DNA from: CAZVYN01 sp964631125
GTDB lineage: Bacteria > Eisenbacteria > RBG-16-71-46 > CAIMUX01
Length of the DNA: 48,770 nt
Direction: 5' to 3'
Assembly (NCBI GenBank): GCA_964631125.1
Contig: CAZVYN010000026.1
Span: 1-48,770 of the forward strand
The position numbers and the translations under genes were made by a program. Positions 10,080 to 19,751 of this stretch are shown here, in pieces. Numbering within the stretch: position 1 is the stretch's first letter; each line of letters opens with the position of its first letter. The notes under the pieces are model-generated. The model was not told where the DNA came from and did no database searches. It was given only the letters and a program-made list of their open reading frames with translations.

Positions 10080-11138
10080 ATGTCGTTCCGCACAGGCGCC
10101 GGTCCTCACGATCCGTCGCGCGTCGAGTCGCGTCCCGAGCCGCCGGCCGAGACGCCGATCGAGAGCGCGCCGGAGTCGCGATCGGAGACGATCGTGGCGG
10201 TGGCCGAGCCGATGCGACGCGTCTTGCGCCTGGTCGAGCGGGTCGCTCCGACCGAGACGACGGTTCTCATCACCGGCGAGAGCGGGACGGGCAAAGAGAA
10301 GGTGGCCCGGTTTCTCCACCTGCAGAGCCGCCGCGCTTCGAAGCCGTTCGTCGCGGTCAACGCCGCCGCCATCGCGGACGGCCTGGTCGAGAGCGAACTG
10401 TTCGGTCATGTGCGCGGCGCCTTCACCGACGCGCGGGATCGCAAACGCGGCTTCTTCGAGATGGCGGATCAGGGGACGCTCTTCCTCGACGAGATCGCCG
10501 AGACCTCGCCGTCGGTGCAGGTGAAACTGCTTCGAGTTCTGCAGGATCTCGAGATCCGACCGGTCGGCGCCGACTTCAACCTGCGCGTCGATGTGCGCGT
10601 GGTCGCCGCGACCAACAAGGATCTGAAACGCGCCATGGATGAGGGACGGTTCAGAGAAGACCTCTTCTATCGTCTGAACGTCTTCCGCATCCACCTGCCG
10701 CCGCTGCGGGAGCGACGCGAGGACATTCCGTTCCTCGCGAACTACTTCCTCCAGCTCTACGCCGAGAAGAATCGCAAGACGATCAAGGGACTGAGCGACT
10801 CGGCGCTCGGGTTCCTGCTCGGCTACTCCTATCCCGGGAACATCCGGGAACTGGAGAACGCGATCGAGCGCGCCGTCACGCTGACCGACGGCCCCTGGAT
10901 CGTTCCCGGTGACCTCCCGCCCGAGATCTTGGAACGCGGACTTCCGCGGCTGGAGGCGGGCGGGCCGGTCGATGCGTTCCGCGATGATCTGACCCTGGAG
11001 GAGCTCGAGGCGCGCTACATCCAGCACGTGATCCTGCGGGAGGGCGGCAACCTCACGCGCGCGGCCAAGAAGCTCGGGATCTCGAGGTCGACCTTGTGGC
11101 GGAAGATCGGCCGTTACGGTTTGGCTACCTCCGGCTAG
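10080..11138 (+). CDS. sigma54-dependent-type AAA+ transcription regulator without receiver domain
   Basis: Enhancer-binding-protein-like regulator, 352 residues. A short disordered N-terminus (1-35) leads to a sigma54-interaction AAA+ domain: Walker A GESGTGKE (66-73), L1 loop GAFTDA (113-118), Walker B TLFLDE (133-138), arginine-finger region FREDLFYRLN, and the YPGNIRELENAIERA helix region. A Fis-type helix-turn-helix closes it (NLTRAAKKLGISRSTLWRKI, about 324-343). There is no receiver, GAF or PAS sensor domain, as in PspF, so control must come from a partner protein. The L1 loop has Asp in place of the usual second Gly of GAFTGA, which normally contacts sigma54. Followed by a hairpin terminator. 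Confidence 0.92.
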   Translation: MSFRTGAGPHDPSRVESRPEPPAETPIESAPESRSETIVAVAEPMRRVLRLVERVAPTETTVLITGESGTGKEKVARFLHLQSRRASKPFVAVNAAAIADGLVESELFGHVRGAFTDARDRKRGFFEMADQGTLFLDEIAETSPSVQVKLLRVLQDLEIRPVGADFNLRVDVRVVAATNKDLKRAMDEGRFREDLFYRLNVFRIHLPPLRERREDIPFLANYFLQLYAEKNRKTIKGLSDSALGFLLGYSYPGNIRELENAIERAVTLTDGPWIVPGDLPPEILERGLPRLEAGGPVDAFRDDLTLEELEARYIQHVILREGGNLTRAAKKLGISRSTLWRKIGRYGLATSG

Positions 11139-11173
11139 GGCCGATTCGTTTCGAATCGGCCGTTCTGTTCTGG
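11139..11173 (+). terminator. hairpin terminator after the sigma54-type regulator
   Basis: Perfect 10-bp inverted repeat GGCCGATTCG / CGAATCGGCC with a TTT loop (11139-11161) directly after the TAG stop, followed by a short T-containing run (gttctgttctg). The T-tract is weak, but position and stem are good. It separates the lysS-regulator unit from dnaK. Confidence 0.65.
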
Positions 11174-11358
11174 GACGGAGATCGGCGGCGCTCCCGCTCA
11201 GGCGCCGCTTGAACCGGCCGCTAGGGCCACCCGAGACGATTCCTGCGACTTGGCCCCGATCTTGCCACATCACCCCCGCGCCCGTACCGGGCGAGCGAGC
11301 CGTCTCATCGATCGGCCCGCAGCTCGAGTCCCATCCACCGCAGGAGGCATCACAGAAG

Positions 11359-13265
<1,907 letters not shown>

Positions 13266-13266
<1 letters not shown>

Positions 13267-13595
13267 TGACGCGCACGCCCAGTCACGACGAGCTGTTCAA
13301 GATCTTCGTTCTCCAGCAGCAGCAGTGGGCCATGGTGGCGTTGGGCAAGATGGTGCATCCGCTGACCGGGCAGAACGAGCGCGACCTGGAGAGCGCCCGC
13401 TTCGCCATCGACCTGCTCGGAATGATGGTCGAGAAGACGAAGGGCAATCTGTCGACCGATGAGGACCGCCTCATCACTCAGGTGCTGACCAACCTCAGGC
13501 TGAACTTCGTGGAGGAGGCGGCCAAGCCGCCTTCGGCCACGGAGTCGGGGGAGTCCGCCGCCGCCGCTCCCGCCGAGAAGGCGGGTGAGGCATGA
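13266..13595 (+). CDS. DUF1844 family protein between dnaK and grpE
   Basis: Small cytosolic protein (109 residues) of the DUF1844 family, function unknown. Conserved core (about 9-80): ELFKIFVLQQQQWAMVALGK, then the residues matching the family's NLExAKxxIDLLxMLxEKTKGNLxxxE signature (here ESARFAIDLLGMMVEKTKGN), then LITQVLTNLRLNFVE. The C-terminal 30 residues are Ala/Glu-rich and probably disordered. It overlaps dnaK by 1 nt and grpE by 4 nt, so it is translationally locked into the chaperone operon. A role linked to DnaK is inference from position only. Confidence 0.9.
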
Positions 13596-14185
13596 CCGTC
13601 TGGGAACCCGACCTCCAGCAGACCGACGGGACGGACCGGGTCTCGGAACAGGACTTCGCACCGGAGCCCGCCGCCGCGAGTGGGTCTTCCGACCCGGTCC
13701 AAGACCCGCCCGAGGGGGGCGCCGGCTCCCCGGAGTCGGCTTCGGATCTTGCCTCGGTTCACCTCGAACGACTTCAGAGACTCCAAGCGGAGTTCGATAA
13801 CTACCGGAGGAGGACGCTCCGCGAGCAGGAGGAATGGAGTCGGCGCGCACAGGCGGAAGTGATCCGCGAGTTGCTGCCCGGACTCGATGATCTCCGGCGC
13901 GCGCGCGACCACGCTGCTGCGACCGGCGGGACGGTCGACGCGACGGGGCTCCTGCTGGTCTTGAAGCGTTGGGAGGATGCGCTCCTCCACAAGGGTCTCG
14001 AAGAGTTCGTCGCCGAGCGCGGAGAGCCTTTCGATGTGGAGCGCCACGAGGCGGTGCTGTCGGCGCCGTCCGAAGAGGTGGTCGACGGACATGTTCTGGA
14101 CACATTGGACCCTGGATACGAGTGGCGACAGCGCCTGCTCCGCCCGGCGCGGGTGCGCGTCTCATCGGGCGCGCCCGACTCCTGA
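13592..14185 (+). CDS. grpE: GrpE nucleotide exchange factor
   Basis: Releases ADP from DnaK. 197 residues. The acidic, disordered N-terminus (1-55) is followed by the long helix containing RLQRLQAEFDNYRRR, the exchange region VIRELLPGLDDLRRA, and a C-terminal beta-wing with PFDVERHEAVL, HVLDTLDPGYEW and LLRPARVRVS. All expected blocks are present, though GrpE is usually upstream of dnaK rather than downstream. Starts in an ATGA overlap with the DUF1844 gene; 21 nt separate it from the next regulator, which may belong to the same transcript. Confidence 0.94.
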   Translation: MTVWEPDLQQTDGTDRVSEQDFAPEPAAASGSSDPVQDPPEGGAGSPESASDLASVHLERLQRLQAEFDNYRRRTLREQEEWSRRAQAEVIRELLPGLDDLRRARDHAAATGGTVDATGLLLVLKRWEDALLHKGLEEFVAERGEPFDVERHEAVLSAPSEEVVDGHVLDTLDPGYEWRQRLLRPARVRVSSGAPDS

Positions 14186-14206
14186 TCTAGCTCCACGGGA
14201 TCCGCG

Positions 14207-15706
14207 GTGAGCGCCGGGACGCCGCGCGAATCGACGCGCGCCGCTGAAGTCTCACTCCTCGTCGCGGCCGGCGACCGACATGTCGAAGAGTGGGCGAGGG
14301 CAGGTCTGGCCGGGCTGCGCGCCGTCGTCCACGTCGCTCCCACCTTGCCGTTGGCGGCGTCCGGCCATGGACTCGAATCCGCAGCCGCGCTGCGCGCCGC
14401 GTTTCCGGACGACTTCGATCCCGACCTCGCTCTCATCGAGGAGACGCCTGAAGGCTCGTTCGCCGAACGGCTGCGGGCCTTCAAGGACGCGTATCCGCGC
14501 TGTCAGCTCCTCTTGCTCGGACGTCAGGACTCAGACCTCAGCCCCCGCAAACTGCAGCCCGTCGCCATCCGCCACTGGTTCTTTCGGCCCGTCGAACCCG
14601 ACGAGGTGAGCCGCGTGCTTGCGGCAGCCGGACGGTCGCTCCGCCGGCAGTGGCAGGAGCAACAGCGCCACGGGCGGTCGTTGCCCGGTTTCGACGCGCT
14701 CCTGGGTGAGGATCCGCGCTACCGAGAGGCGATCGAGCTGGCGAAGAAGGTCGCGGCCAGCCCCGACACGAATGTGCTCATCCTCGGCGAGACGGGGACC
14801 GGCAAGGGCATGCTCGCGCAGGCGATCCACTCCAGCGGACCGCGCAGCGCCGGGCCGTTCCTCGATATCAACTGCTCCGCGATCCCGCGGGATCTGATCG
14901 AGTCCGAACTATTCGGGCACGTCAAAGGCGCCTTCACCTCCGCCGTGAAAGACAAGCCGGGTCTGCTCGAGCTGGCGGACGGAGGCGCAGCGTTCCTCGA
15001 CGAGATCGGCGAACTCGACAGTCTCTTGCAGGCGAAGCTGCTCAAGTTCCTCGACCAGGGACGGCTCCGTCGCGTCCAGGGAACCGAGGAGATCCGCGTG
15101 GATGTCCGCGTGATCGCCGCGACGAACCGCGACCTCGAAGCGGAGGTCGCGCAGGGTCGCTTCCGCCTCGACCTCTTCCACCGCTTGAACGTCGTCCCGA
15201 TCCGTATCCCTGCTCTGCGCGAGCGACCCGACGACATCGCCTTGCTCGCGGAGAGAATGCTGCCGGAGATCGCGCGACGGTTGCGCGGATGGCAGCTCGA
15301 CTGGGAGGCTGACGCGCTGGCCGCGATGCAATTGCACAGTTGGCCCGGCAACGTCAGAGAATTGGTCCACGTCATCGAGCGAATCGTGCTCTTGCTGGAC
15401 TCGGCGCGTCCGCTGAGAGTCGCCGACCTTCCCGAGGAGCTGAAGCCGAGGGCGCCCCTCTGCGAGGTCTCCGACGAGCCGAACTCGATCCGAGTGACGC
15501 TGCCGGAGGGCGGAATCTCGCTGGCCCAGGTCGAGCGGGCGGTGCTGGAGGCAGCGCTGGGCCGCTCAGGCGGGAATGTGACGGAGGCGGCGCGGTTCCT
15601 GCGGATGAGTCGCGGTCGCTTGCGCTACCGATTGGTCAAGCTCGGTCTCGCGGATCGCGCCTCTCGCCGACGCGGTCGGCCGGCGCGCCGACGACGCGCG
15701 GCCTGA
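14207..15706 (+). CDS. NtrC-like sigma54-type regulator with degenerate receiver
   Basis: 499 residues, GTG start. An N-terminal 140 residues show a CheY-like layout (DPDLALIEETPEG where the phospho-acceptor strand should be, HWFFRPVEPDEVSRVL where the conserved Lys-Pro should be), but the acceptor Asp is not seen and Lys is Arg, so it is a pseudo-receiver. AAA+ domain: Walker A GETGTGKG (194-201), L1 loop GAFTSA (241-246), Walker B AFLDE, finger region FRLDLFHRLN, HSWPGNVRELVHVIERI. A Fis-type HTH near 460-485 (NVTEAARFLRMSRGRLRYRL) is followed by a very basic tail. It lies 21 nt after grpE, suggesting a stress- or chaperone-linked regulator; its signal is unknown. Confidence 0.9.
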   Translation: MSAGTPRESTRAAEVSLLVAAGDRHVEEWARAGLAGLRAVVHVAPTLPLAASGHGLESAAALRAAFPDDFDPDLALIEETPEGSFAERLRAFKDAYPRCQLLLLGRQDSDLSPRKLQPVAIRHWFFRPVEPDEVSRVLAAAGRSLRRQWQEQQRHGRSLPGFDALLGEDPRYREAIELAKKVAASPDTNVLILGETGTGKGMLAQAIHSSGPRSAGPFLDINCSAIPRDLIESELFGHVKGAFTSAVKDKPGLLELADGGAAFLDEIGELDSLLQAKLLKFLDQGRLRRVQGTEEIRVDVRVIAATNRDLEAEVAQGRFRLDLFHRLNVVPIRIPALRERPDDIALLAERMLPEIARRLRGWQLDWEADALAAMQLHSWPGNVRELVHVIERIVLLLDSARPLRVADLPEELKPRAPLCEVSDEPNSIRVTLPEGGISLAQVERAVLEAALGRSGGNVTEAARFLRMSRGRLRYRLVKLGLADRASRRRGRPARRRRAA

Positions 15707-15719
15707 GTCATACCGCGCT

Positions 15720-15938
15720 CTAGGGCGTGCGGCGAACTTCGATCGCCGACGCGATCTCCTCGTCGAACGCCAGGTCGGTCTCTCCAACCTGCACGACGAA
15801 CGCGGGCCAGGTCTGGCGCACCCGCACGGTCATTCCCGGGCGGATGCCGTAGGTGCCGAGACGGTCGCTCCGGTCGTCGCCGCGCACCGCGAGCACTTCC
15901 CCGGATTGTCCCGCCAAGAGTTCGGTCAGGGGGATCAT
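15720..15938 (-). CDS. feoA: FeoA domain protein
   Basis: Small cytosolic SH3-like protein (72 residues) that assists FeoB in ferrous iron uptake. Visible are IPLTELLAGQSGEVLAVRG, the glycine turn RLGTYGIRPGMTVRVRQ, and a last strand TDLAFDEEIASAIEVR. Its ATG overlaps the stop of the upstream zinc-ribbon gene (ATGA), and aggag is a few bases upstream. Last gene of the fur-feoB-zinc ribbon-feoA operon. Ends 14 nt from the convergent regulator's stop. Confidence 0.9.
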   Translation of the reverse strand: MIPLTELLAGQSGEVLAVRGDDRSDRLGTYGIRPGMTVRVRQTWPAFVVQVGETDLAFDEEIASAIEVRRTP

Positions 15939-16174
15939 CCTTGCTCCTCTCGGCGTCCTCGGAGGACGCGGCCGATGGTGGCGAACCACCCGCCGACGCG
16001 CGCGAATCGCGCTTCGGTTTTTGTTGTGTCGACGAACTCATAGCCGCAATGGGGACAACAGAGCGCGCCGCAGTGTCGAACCAGTGGGCACCCGCGCTGA
16101 CATCCCATCGACTCCGTCTCGAACGGCTTGCGACAGAGCGGGCACTCGTGCGCGTATGTGGCGAGAGCGCTCAT
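15935..16174 (-). CDS. small eight-cysteine zinc-ribbon-like protein in the feo operon
   Basis: 79-residue soluble protein that I cannot assign to a named family. Eight cysteines at 11, 14, 25, 29, 35, 39, 40 and 43 (CPLC, GCQRGCP, HCGALCCPHCGYEF) suggest one or two Zn or Fe sites. The C-terminal 25 residues (ARVGGWFATIGRVLRGRR) look like an amphipathic basic helix that could touch the membrane. It begins in an ATGA overlap with feoB and ends in an ATGA overlap with feoA, so it is translated as part of the iron-uptake unit. By position it takes the place of FeoC in other bacteria, but it shows no winged-helix pattern. A metal-chaperone or sensor role for FeoB is inference. Confidence 0.82.
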   Translation of the reverse strand: MSALATYAHECPLCRKPFETESMGCQRGCPLVRHCGALCCPHCGYEFVDTTKTEARFARVGGWFATIGRVLRGRREEQG

Positions 16175-18315
16175 ACCGGCAGCCGCAGCGCCTGGATCGC
16201 GAAGCGCAGGCATCCCCCGACGAAGAAGGCGAAGGGGAAGATGAATCCGGTCATGGCGACCGCCGTCTTCCATCCGTGTTCCTTGGCGATCATGAACACG
16301 TTGGCGACGCACGGCACGAAGAGCGTGATCACGACCATGCAGACGAGCACCTGCGCGGCGGTCAGAGTCGCCGCCGTTCCGGCCTGGAGGAGGAGCACAG
16401 CTCCGTAGTCTCTTCGCAGGAAGCCGACAATGAAGGCGTCGGTCGTCTCGATCGGAAGGCCGAGCCACCGCACCACGACCGGCGAAGCCAGGTCGCGCAG
16501 CAGCGCCAATCCATGCGTCCGATCCAGGACGAAGAGCAGGATCGTCCCCAGGATGAAGAGCGGCACGACCTCCTTCAGGTACCACTCCAGGCGCGCACTG
16601 GTCTTCACCACGATGTTCCCGAAGACCGGGCGACGAATCGGCGGAATCTCCAGCAGGAAGTCGCCGCGCTCTCCGGGGAAGATCTTCGAGGCGAGGAATC
16701 CGACCGAGATCATGATGGCGATCATGAGCCCGACCCAGATGGCCGCGCCGAGGAAGGAGATCGAGGCCATCATGGCGAGCAAGACTCCGAGTTGCGCGGA
16801 GCAGGGGACGGCGAGCGCCAGGAGAAGCGTCACGATCAGTCGCTGTTGGCGAGTCTCCAGGATCCTCGCGGTCATCGTCGCCATCGTGTCGCAGCCGAGG
16901 CCGAGCACCATGGGGAGGACGGCTTTGCCGTTGAGCCCCATCATCCGGAAGACCCGGTGCAGCATGACGGCGAGCCTCGGCAGGTAGCCCGAGTCCTCCA
17001 GGAACGAGAAGACCAGGAAGAACGTGAGGACGATCGGGAGCACGATCGCGATGCCGTAGCTGACGGCCATCGTGAGGATCCCGTAGGGACCGACCAGGAA
17101 GTCGTGGATGAACCGAGCGACCTGTGTCCAAGTCGACGCGGCAACCACCGCACCCGCCGCACCCGCCGCTTCGTACGCCGTCGACGGCACGGTGCGTTCC
17201 CAGCCGAGACCGAGTGGGAGCGAATGCGCCGGGGTCAGCGGCAGCTCGAGATCGATGCGGATCGTCTCCTGCGCATGTTCGTGCGCGAACGGGAAGACGG
17301 CGTCGATGAGGCGGATCGCCGCCGGGTTGACGACCTGCCCGAAGACGCCGTTCTCCATCAGATCGACGAGCGTTCCGGCGCCGAAGAGTCCGACGAACCA
17401 AAGCGTTGCATAGAGAAGCGAGCCCAACAGGAGAGCGCCGCGCAGGGGATGCAGCGCCCAGCGAGAGATCTGGCCGGACCAGGAGGCGCGTTCTTCGGGC
17501 TGCGTGTGGTAGTTCCCGGCCAGATGTCCGTCGACCCAGCGGTGACGCGCCGCGGAAATGGCGAGGGCGTAGCCCTCTCCGTACGCGGTTCTGACCTCGG
17601 TCGCCGCCCGCAGGAACGTGGGACGTATCTCGGGAGCGAGCGCCGATGCGACGTCGTCGGCAATGGAGCCGTCCCCCGAGAGCAGTTGGATCGCGACGAA
17701 GCGCGCGGTCATTCCGACGACCGCAAGCCGAAATGTCGCCTCGGCGATGGCCGCTTCGACTTCGGCTGGATAGCTCGGGAGACTGCTTGGCGGAGTCGCA
17801 GCGACGGCCGCTCTCTCGGTCGCCTCACGCGCCCCGGCCTCGATCGCAACCGTCTCGACGATCGGGATGCCGAGGCGAGCCGCGAGCTCGGCGACGTTGA
17901 TCTGCACCCCGCGGGCTCGGGCTTCGTCTTGCATGTTGAGCGCCAGCGCCAGCGGCGCGCCGAGCTCCGCCAATTCCGACGTGAGTAACAGGGCCCGCGG
18001 AAGGTTCTTCGCATCCGCGATCTGCAAGATCGGACAACCGGGCGATTCGAGGATGAGGTTGCGCGTCACTCGCTCGTCCTCGGAGCGAGGAGTGAGTCGA
18101 TTGACGCCGGGGGTGTCGACGACCGAGACCTCGGACCCCGCCAGGCGGGCGCCGCTGCGGGTCACCTCGATCGTCGTCCCGGGATAGTTCGACACGTGGA
18201 CGTAACGGCCGGTGAGGAGTCCGAAGACGACGCTCTTGCCGACATTCGGATTGCCGACCAAGAGGAGCGTTTCCGGTGTGGTTGCCGCCTGCTTCGCGCC
18301 GCCTGTCGCTCTCAC
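16171..18315 (-). CDS. feoB: FeoB ferrous iron transporter
   Basis: Inner-membrane Fe(II) transporter with an N-terminal G-protein domain, 714 residues. G1 is GNPNVGKS (21-28), G2 NYPGTTIEV, G3 VDTPGVN, G4 NMQDEA. After the helical spacer come the membrane gates, including LPIVLTFFLVFSFLEDSGYL with the FeoB Gly-Tyr-x-x-Arg block, MGLNGKAVLPMVLGLGCDT and ALAVPCSAQLG (Gate-type Cys), and a second half ending MTGFIFPFAFFVGGCLRF. I chose a GTG overlapping the fur stop (GTGA), which places G1 near residue 21; an ATG 12 codons upstream would lie inside fur. Second gene of the iron operon. Confidence 0.96.
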   Translation of the reverse strand: MRATGGAKQAATTPETLLLVGNPNVGKSVVFGLLTGRYVHVSNYPGTTIEVTRSGARLAGSEVSVVDTPGVNRLTPRSEDERVTRNLILESPGCPILQIADAKNLPRALLLTSELAELGAPLALALNMQDEARARGVQINVAELAARLGIPIVETVAIEAGAREATERAAVAATPPSSLPSYPAEVEAAIAEATFRLAVVGMTARFVAIQLLSGDGSIADDVASALAPEIRPTFLRAATEVRTAYGEGYALAISAARHRWVDGHLAGNYHTQPEERASWSGQISRWALHPLRGALLLGSLLYATLWFVGLFGAGTLVDLMENGVFGQVVNPAAIRLIDAVFPFAHEHAQETIRIDLELPLTPAHSLPLGLGWERTVPSTAYEAAGAAGAVVAASTWTQVARFIHDFLVGPYGILTMAVSYGIAIVLPIVLTFFLVFSFLEDSGYLPRLAVMLHRVFRMMGLNGKAVLPMVLGLGCDTMATMTARILETRQQRLIVTLLLALAVPCSAQLGVLLAMMASISFLGAAIWVGLMIAIMISVGFLASKIFPGERGDFLLEIPPIRRPVFGNIVVKTSARLEWYLKEVVPLFILGTILLFVLDRTHGLALLRDLASPVVVRWLGLPIETTDAFIVGFLRRDYGAVLLLQAGTAATLTAAQVLVCMVVITLFVPCVANVFMIAKEHGWKTAVAMTGFIFPFAFFVGGCLRFAIQALRLPV

Positions 18316-18809
18316 TGCGCGGCTCCCGCGGGCGCTTCGCTCGCGCCGCACTCCTCGCAGGCGCCGTAGATCTCATGCACATGATCCAACATACGAAAGC
18401 CGTACTGACGGCAGACTTCTGCTTGCAGCTCTTCGATCCGCTCCTCTTCGAACTCCTGGATCCGGCCGCAGCGCACGCAGACCAGATGATCATGGTGGTG
18501 TCGTCCGATGACCGACTCGTAGAAGTGTCGGTTGTGGCCGAAGAGCGACTTCCGCAGGATTCCGCACTCCTCGAGGAGCGCGAGCGTCCGATAGACCGTG
18601 GCGCGGCTCGCGTGGGTCTTGCCTTCGCGCAGCCGACCGATGAGATCCTCGGCCTCGAAGTGCCGTGGAGCGGCGAGGACCGCCGAGAGGAGCTCCTCCC
18701 GTTGGCGAGTCATGCGCAGATCCTGGGTTCCGAGATAGGCGCGGAACCGAGCACGGATCTCTTGGAGCGACTCCAGAGGAAGCGCCAGGTCGGTGGTGTC
18801 GGCGGCCAA
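18312..18809 (-). CDS. fur: Fur-family metalloregulator
   Basis: 165-residue ferric-uptake-regulator-type DNA-binding protein. Winged helix about 30-95 with MTRQREELLSAVLAAPRHF and ASRATVYRTLALLEECGI (recognition helix); metal site RHHHDHLVC (104-111), then C114 and a C-terminal CEEC (151-154), the usual structural zinc pair. The start is TTG; upstream sequence enters a putative operator and promoter. It heads the feo operon, with its stop overlapping feoB by 4 nt, so a Fur-type sensor and its likely target are co-transcribed and probably autoregulated. Fur rather than Zur or PerR is inferred from the neighbours. Confidence 0.92.
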   Translation of the reverse strand: MAADTTDLALPLESLQEIRARFRAYLGTQDLRMTRQREELLSAVLAAPRHFEAEDLIGRLREGKTHASRATVYRTLALLEECGILRKSLFGHNRHFYESVIGRHHHDHLVCVRCGRIQEFEEERIEELQAEVCRQYGFRMLDHVHEIYGACEECGASEAPAGAAQ

Positions 18810-18868
18810 AGCGCTTGTCCGTTTCTCACGCGGTGGGGGGCCGTCGCGTGCGGATGCACACGACGATA

Positions 18869-18885
18869 TTGAGACCCAGTCTGAA
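18869..18885. promoter_or_regulatory. candidate operator palindrome of the fur-feo operon
   Basis: TTGAGAC-CCA-GTCTGAA is a 7-3-7 inverted repeat with one mismatch, lying immediately downstream of the predicted -10 box, over the expected transcription start. The position suits repression. It does not match the AT-rich classical Fur box, so the binding protein is uncertain. Confidence 0.45.
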
Positions 18886-18893
18886 CAAGAGGC

Positions 18894-18923
18894 AGTCTAG
18901 ACCCAACTCCGATCCAGGGTCAA
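18894..18923 (-). promoter_or_regulatory. sigma70-type promoter of the fur-feoB operon
   Basis: On the minus strand, TTGACC (-35, 18918-18923), an 18-nt spacer, and TAGACT (-10, 18894-18899). The predicted start is near 18887, giving a leader of about 78 nt before the fur TTG codon and placing the palindrome at about +2 to +18. Confidence 0.5.
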
Positions 18924-19075
18924 CGCTCCCGATCGGCCGCTCGACGCGGTGGGAGGCCTTGCGCCCCAACGGGTTGATTGCGCCTCGGGGCGCCCGGTGG
19001 TAGCGTTTCGCGCGCCTCGAAGGCGTCGCCATTCGGCGCCGCCGTTCGACCGACTCAGATCAGGGAGGATCGGAG

Positions 19076-19735
19076 ATGTCGTTTTCACGTCCCTCGCTCG
19101 GAATCCTGCTCGCCGCCTGCGGCTTTGTTCTCGGCGCCACGCCGGCTGCTCTCGCGGCGGGGGTCAGCGTCGGTGGATACGGACTCGGTTCGGTTTTCTT
19201 CGGAGACGCGGCTGACGCCTGGGATGGAGGCTTCGGTCTCGGCCTGACGGCGAAGACGTCGATCTCCCGCCACTTCAGTCTGCGGGGGGATATCTCCGGG
19301 CGCTGGTTCGACGGCAGCGGAGAGACGCAGTCCCTGGCTCGACCGAAGCCGCATTGGGGTGGGCGAGTCGGCGAGAGTTCCGAGAATCTGCGGCTCCTCG
19401 CGTTCACCGCATCGATCGTGCATGAGTTCGAAGCGTGGTCGGGCGGGGAAGCTTGGACGCCGTATGCTGGCGCGGGTGCGGGGTTCTACGACGGTGTGGC
19501 CAGCTTCCGCGACACGAGGCGAGAGCTGCTCGACGAGACCGGCGCCGAGGATGGCTCGCGCGATGCCGCCACGTTCGGTCCAGGGATCCATTTCTTGGCG
19601 GGAGTGCGAATGGAGAGAACGTCGGGCATGTATATCACGCTGGAGACCAAGCTCCACGCCATCGATACCCCCGAGCAGTGGTCCACCTGCGTCGATTTCG
19701 CGCTCGGCGTGGGTGCGTCTCTCCCTCGGCCCTGA
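19076..19735 (+). CDS. outer-membrane beta-barrel-like protein
   Basis: 219-residue exported protein. Signal peptide about 1-27 (hydrophobic core ILLAACGFVLGATPAALA, AxA-like cleavage). The mature part alternates short beta strands with Gly and aromatic residues (GGYGLGSVFFGDA, GGFGLGLTAKTSI, FSLRGDISGRWF, TPYAGAGAGFY, FLAGVRMERT, MYITLETKLHA, FALGVGASLP), the pattern of small OmpA/OmpW-like 8-strand barrels, with no terminal Phe. A strong ggagg site precedes the ATG. It lies 266 nt from divergent fur and 16 nt before the SpoIID-like gene. Specific function not recognisable. Confidence 0.8.
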   Translation: MSFSRPSLGILLAACGFVLGATPAALAAGVSVGGYGLGSVFFGDAADAWDGGFGLGLTAKTSISRHFSLRGDISGRWFDGSGETQSLARPKPHWGGRVGESSENLRLLAFTASIVHEFEAWSGGEAWTPYAGAGAGFYDGVASFRDTRRELLDETGAEDGSRDAATFGPGIHFLAGVRMERTSGMYITLETKLHAIDTPEQWSTCVDFALGVGASLPRP

Positions 19736-19751
19736 GGCGAGCCGGTTCTCC

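Noticed and set aside
11203..11265. Heat-shock sigma (CTTGAA ... CCCCGAT) promoter before dnaK
   Set aside because: The hexamer matches at 11208 but the -10 spacing (about 40 nt) is wrong, and no CIRCE repeat is present.
15853..17988. 711-residue open frame opposite feoB
   Set aside because: Arg/Asp/Gly-rich reverse shadow of feoB, which has clear motifs over the whole region.
18869..18885. Classical Fur box
   Set aside because: The palindrome is real but is 7-3-7 and not AT-rich; kept only as a generic candidate operator.
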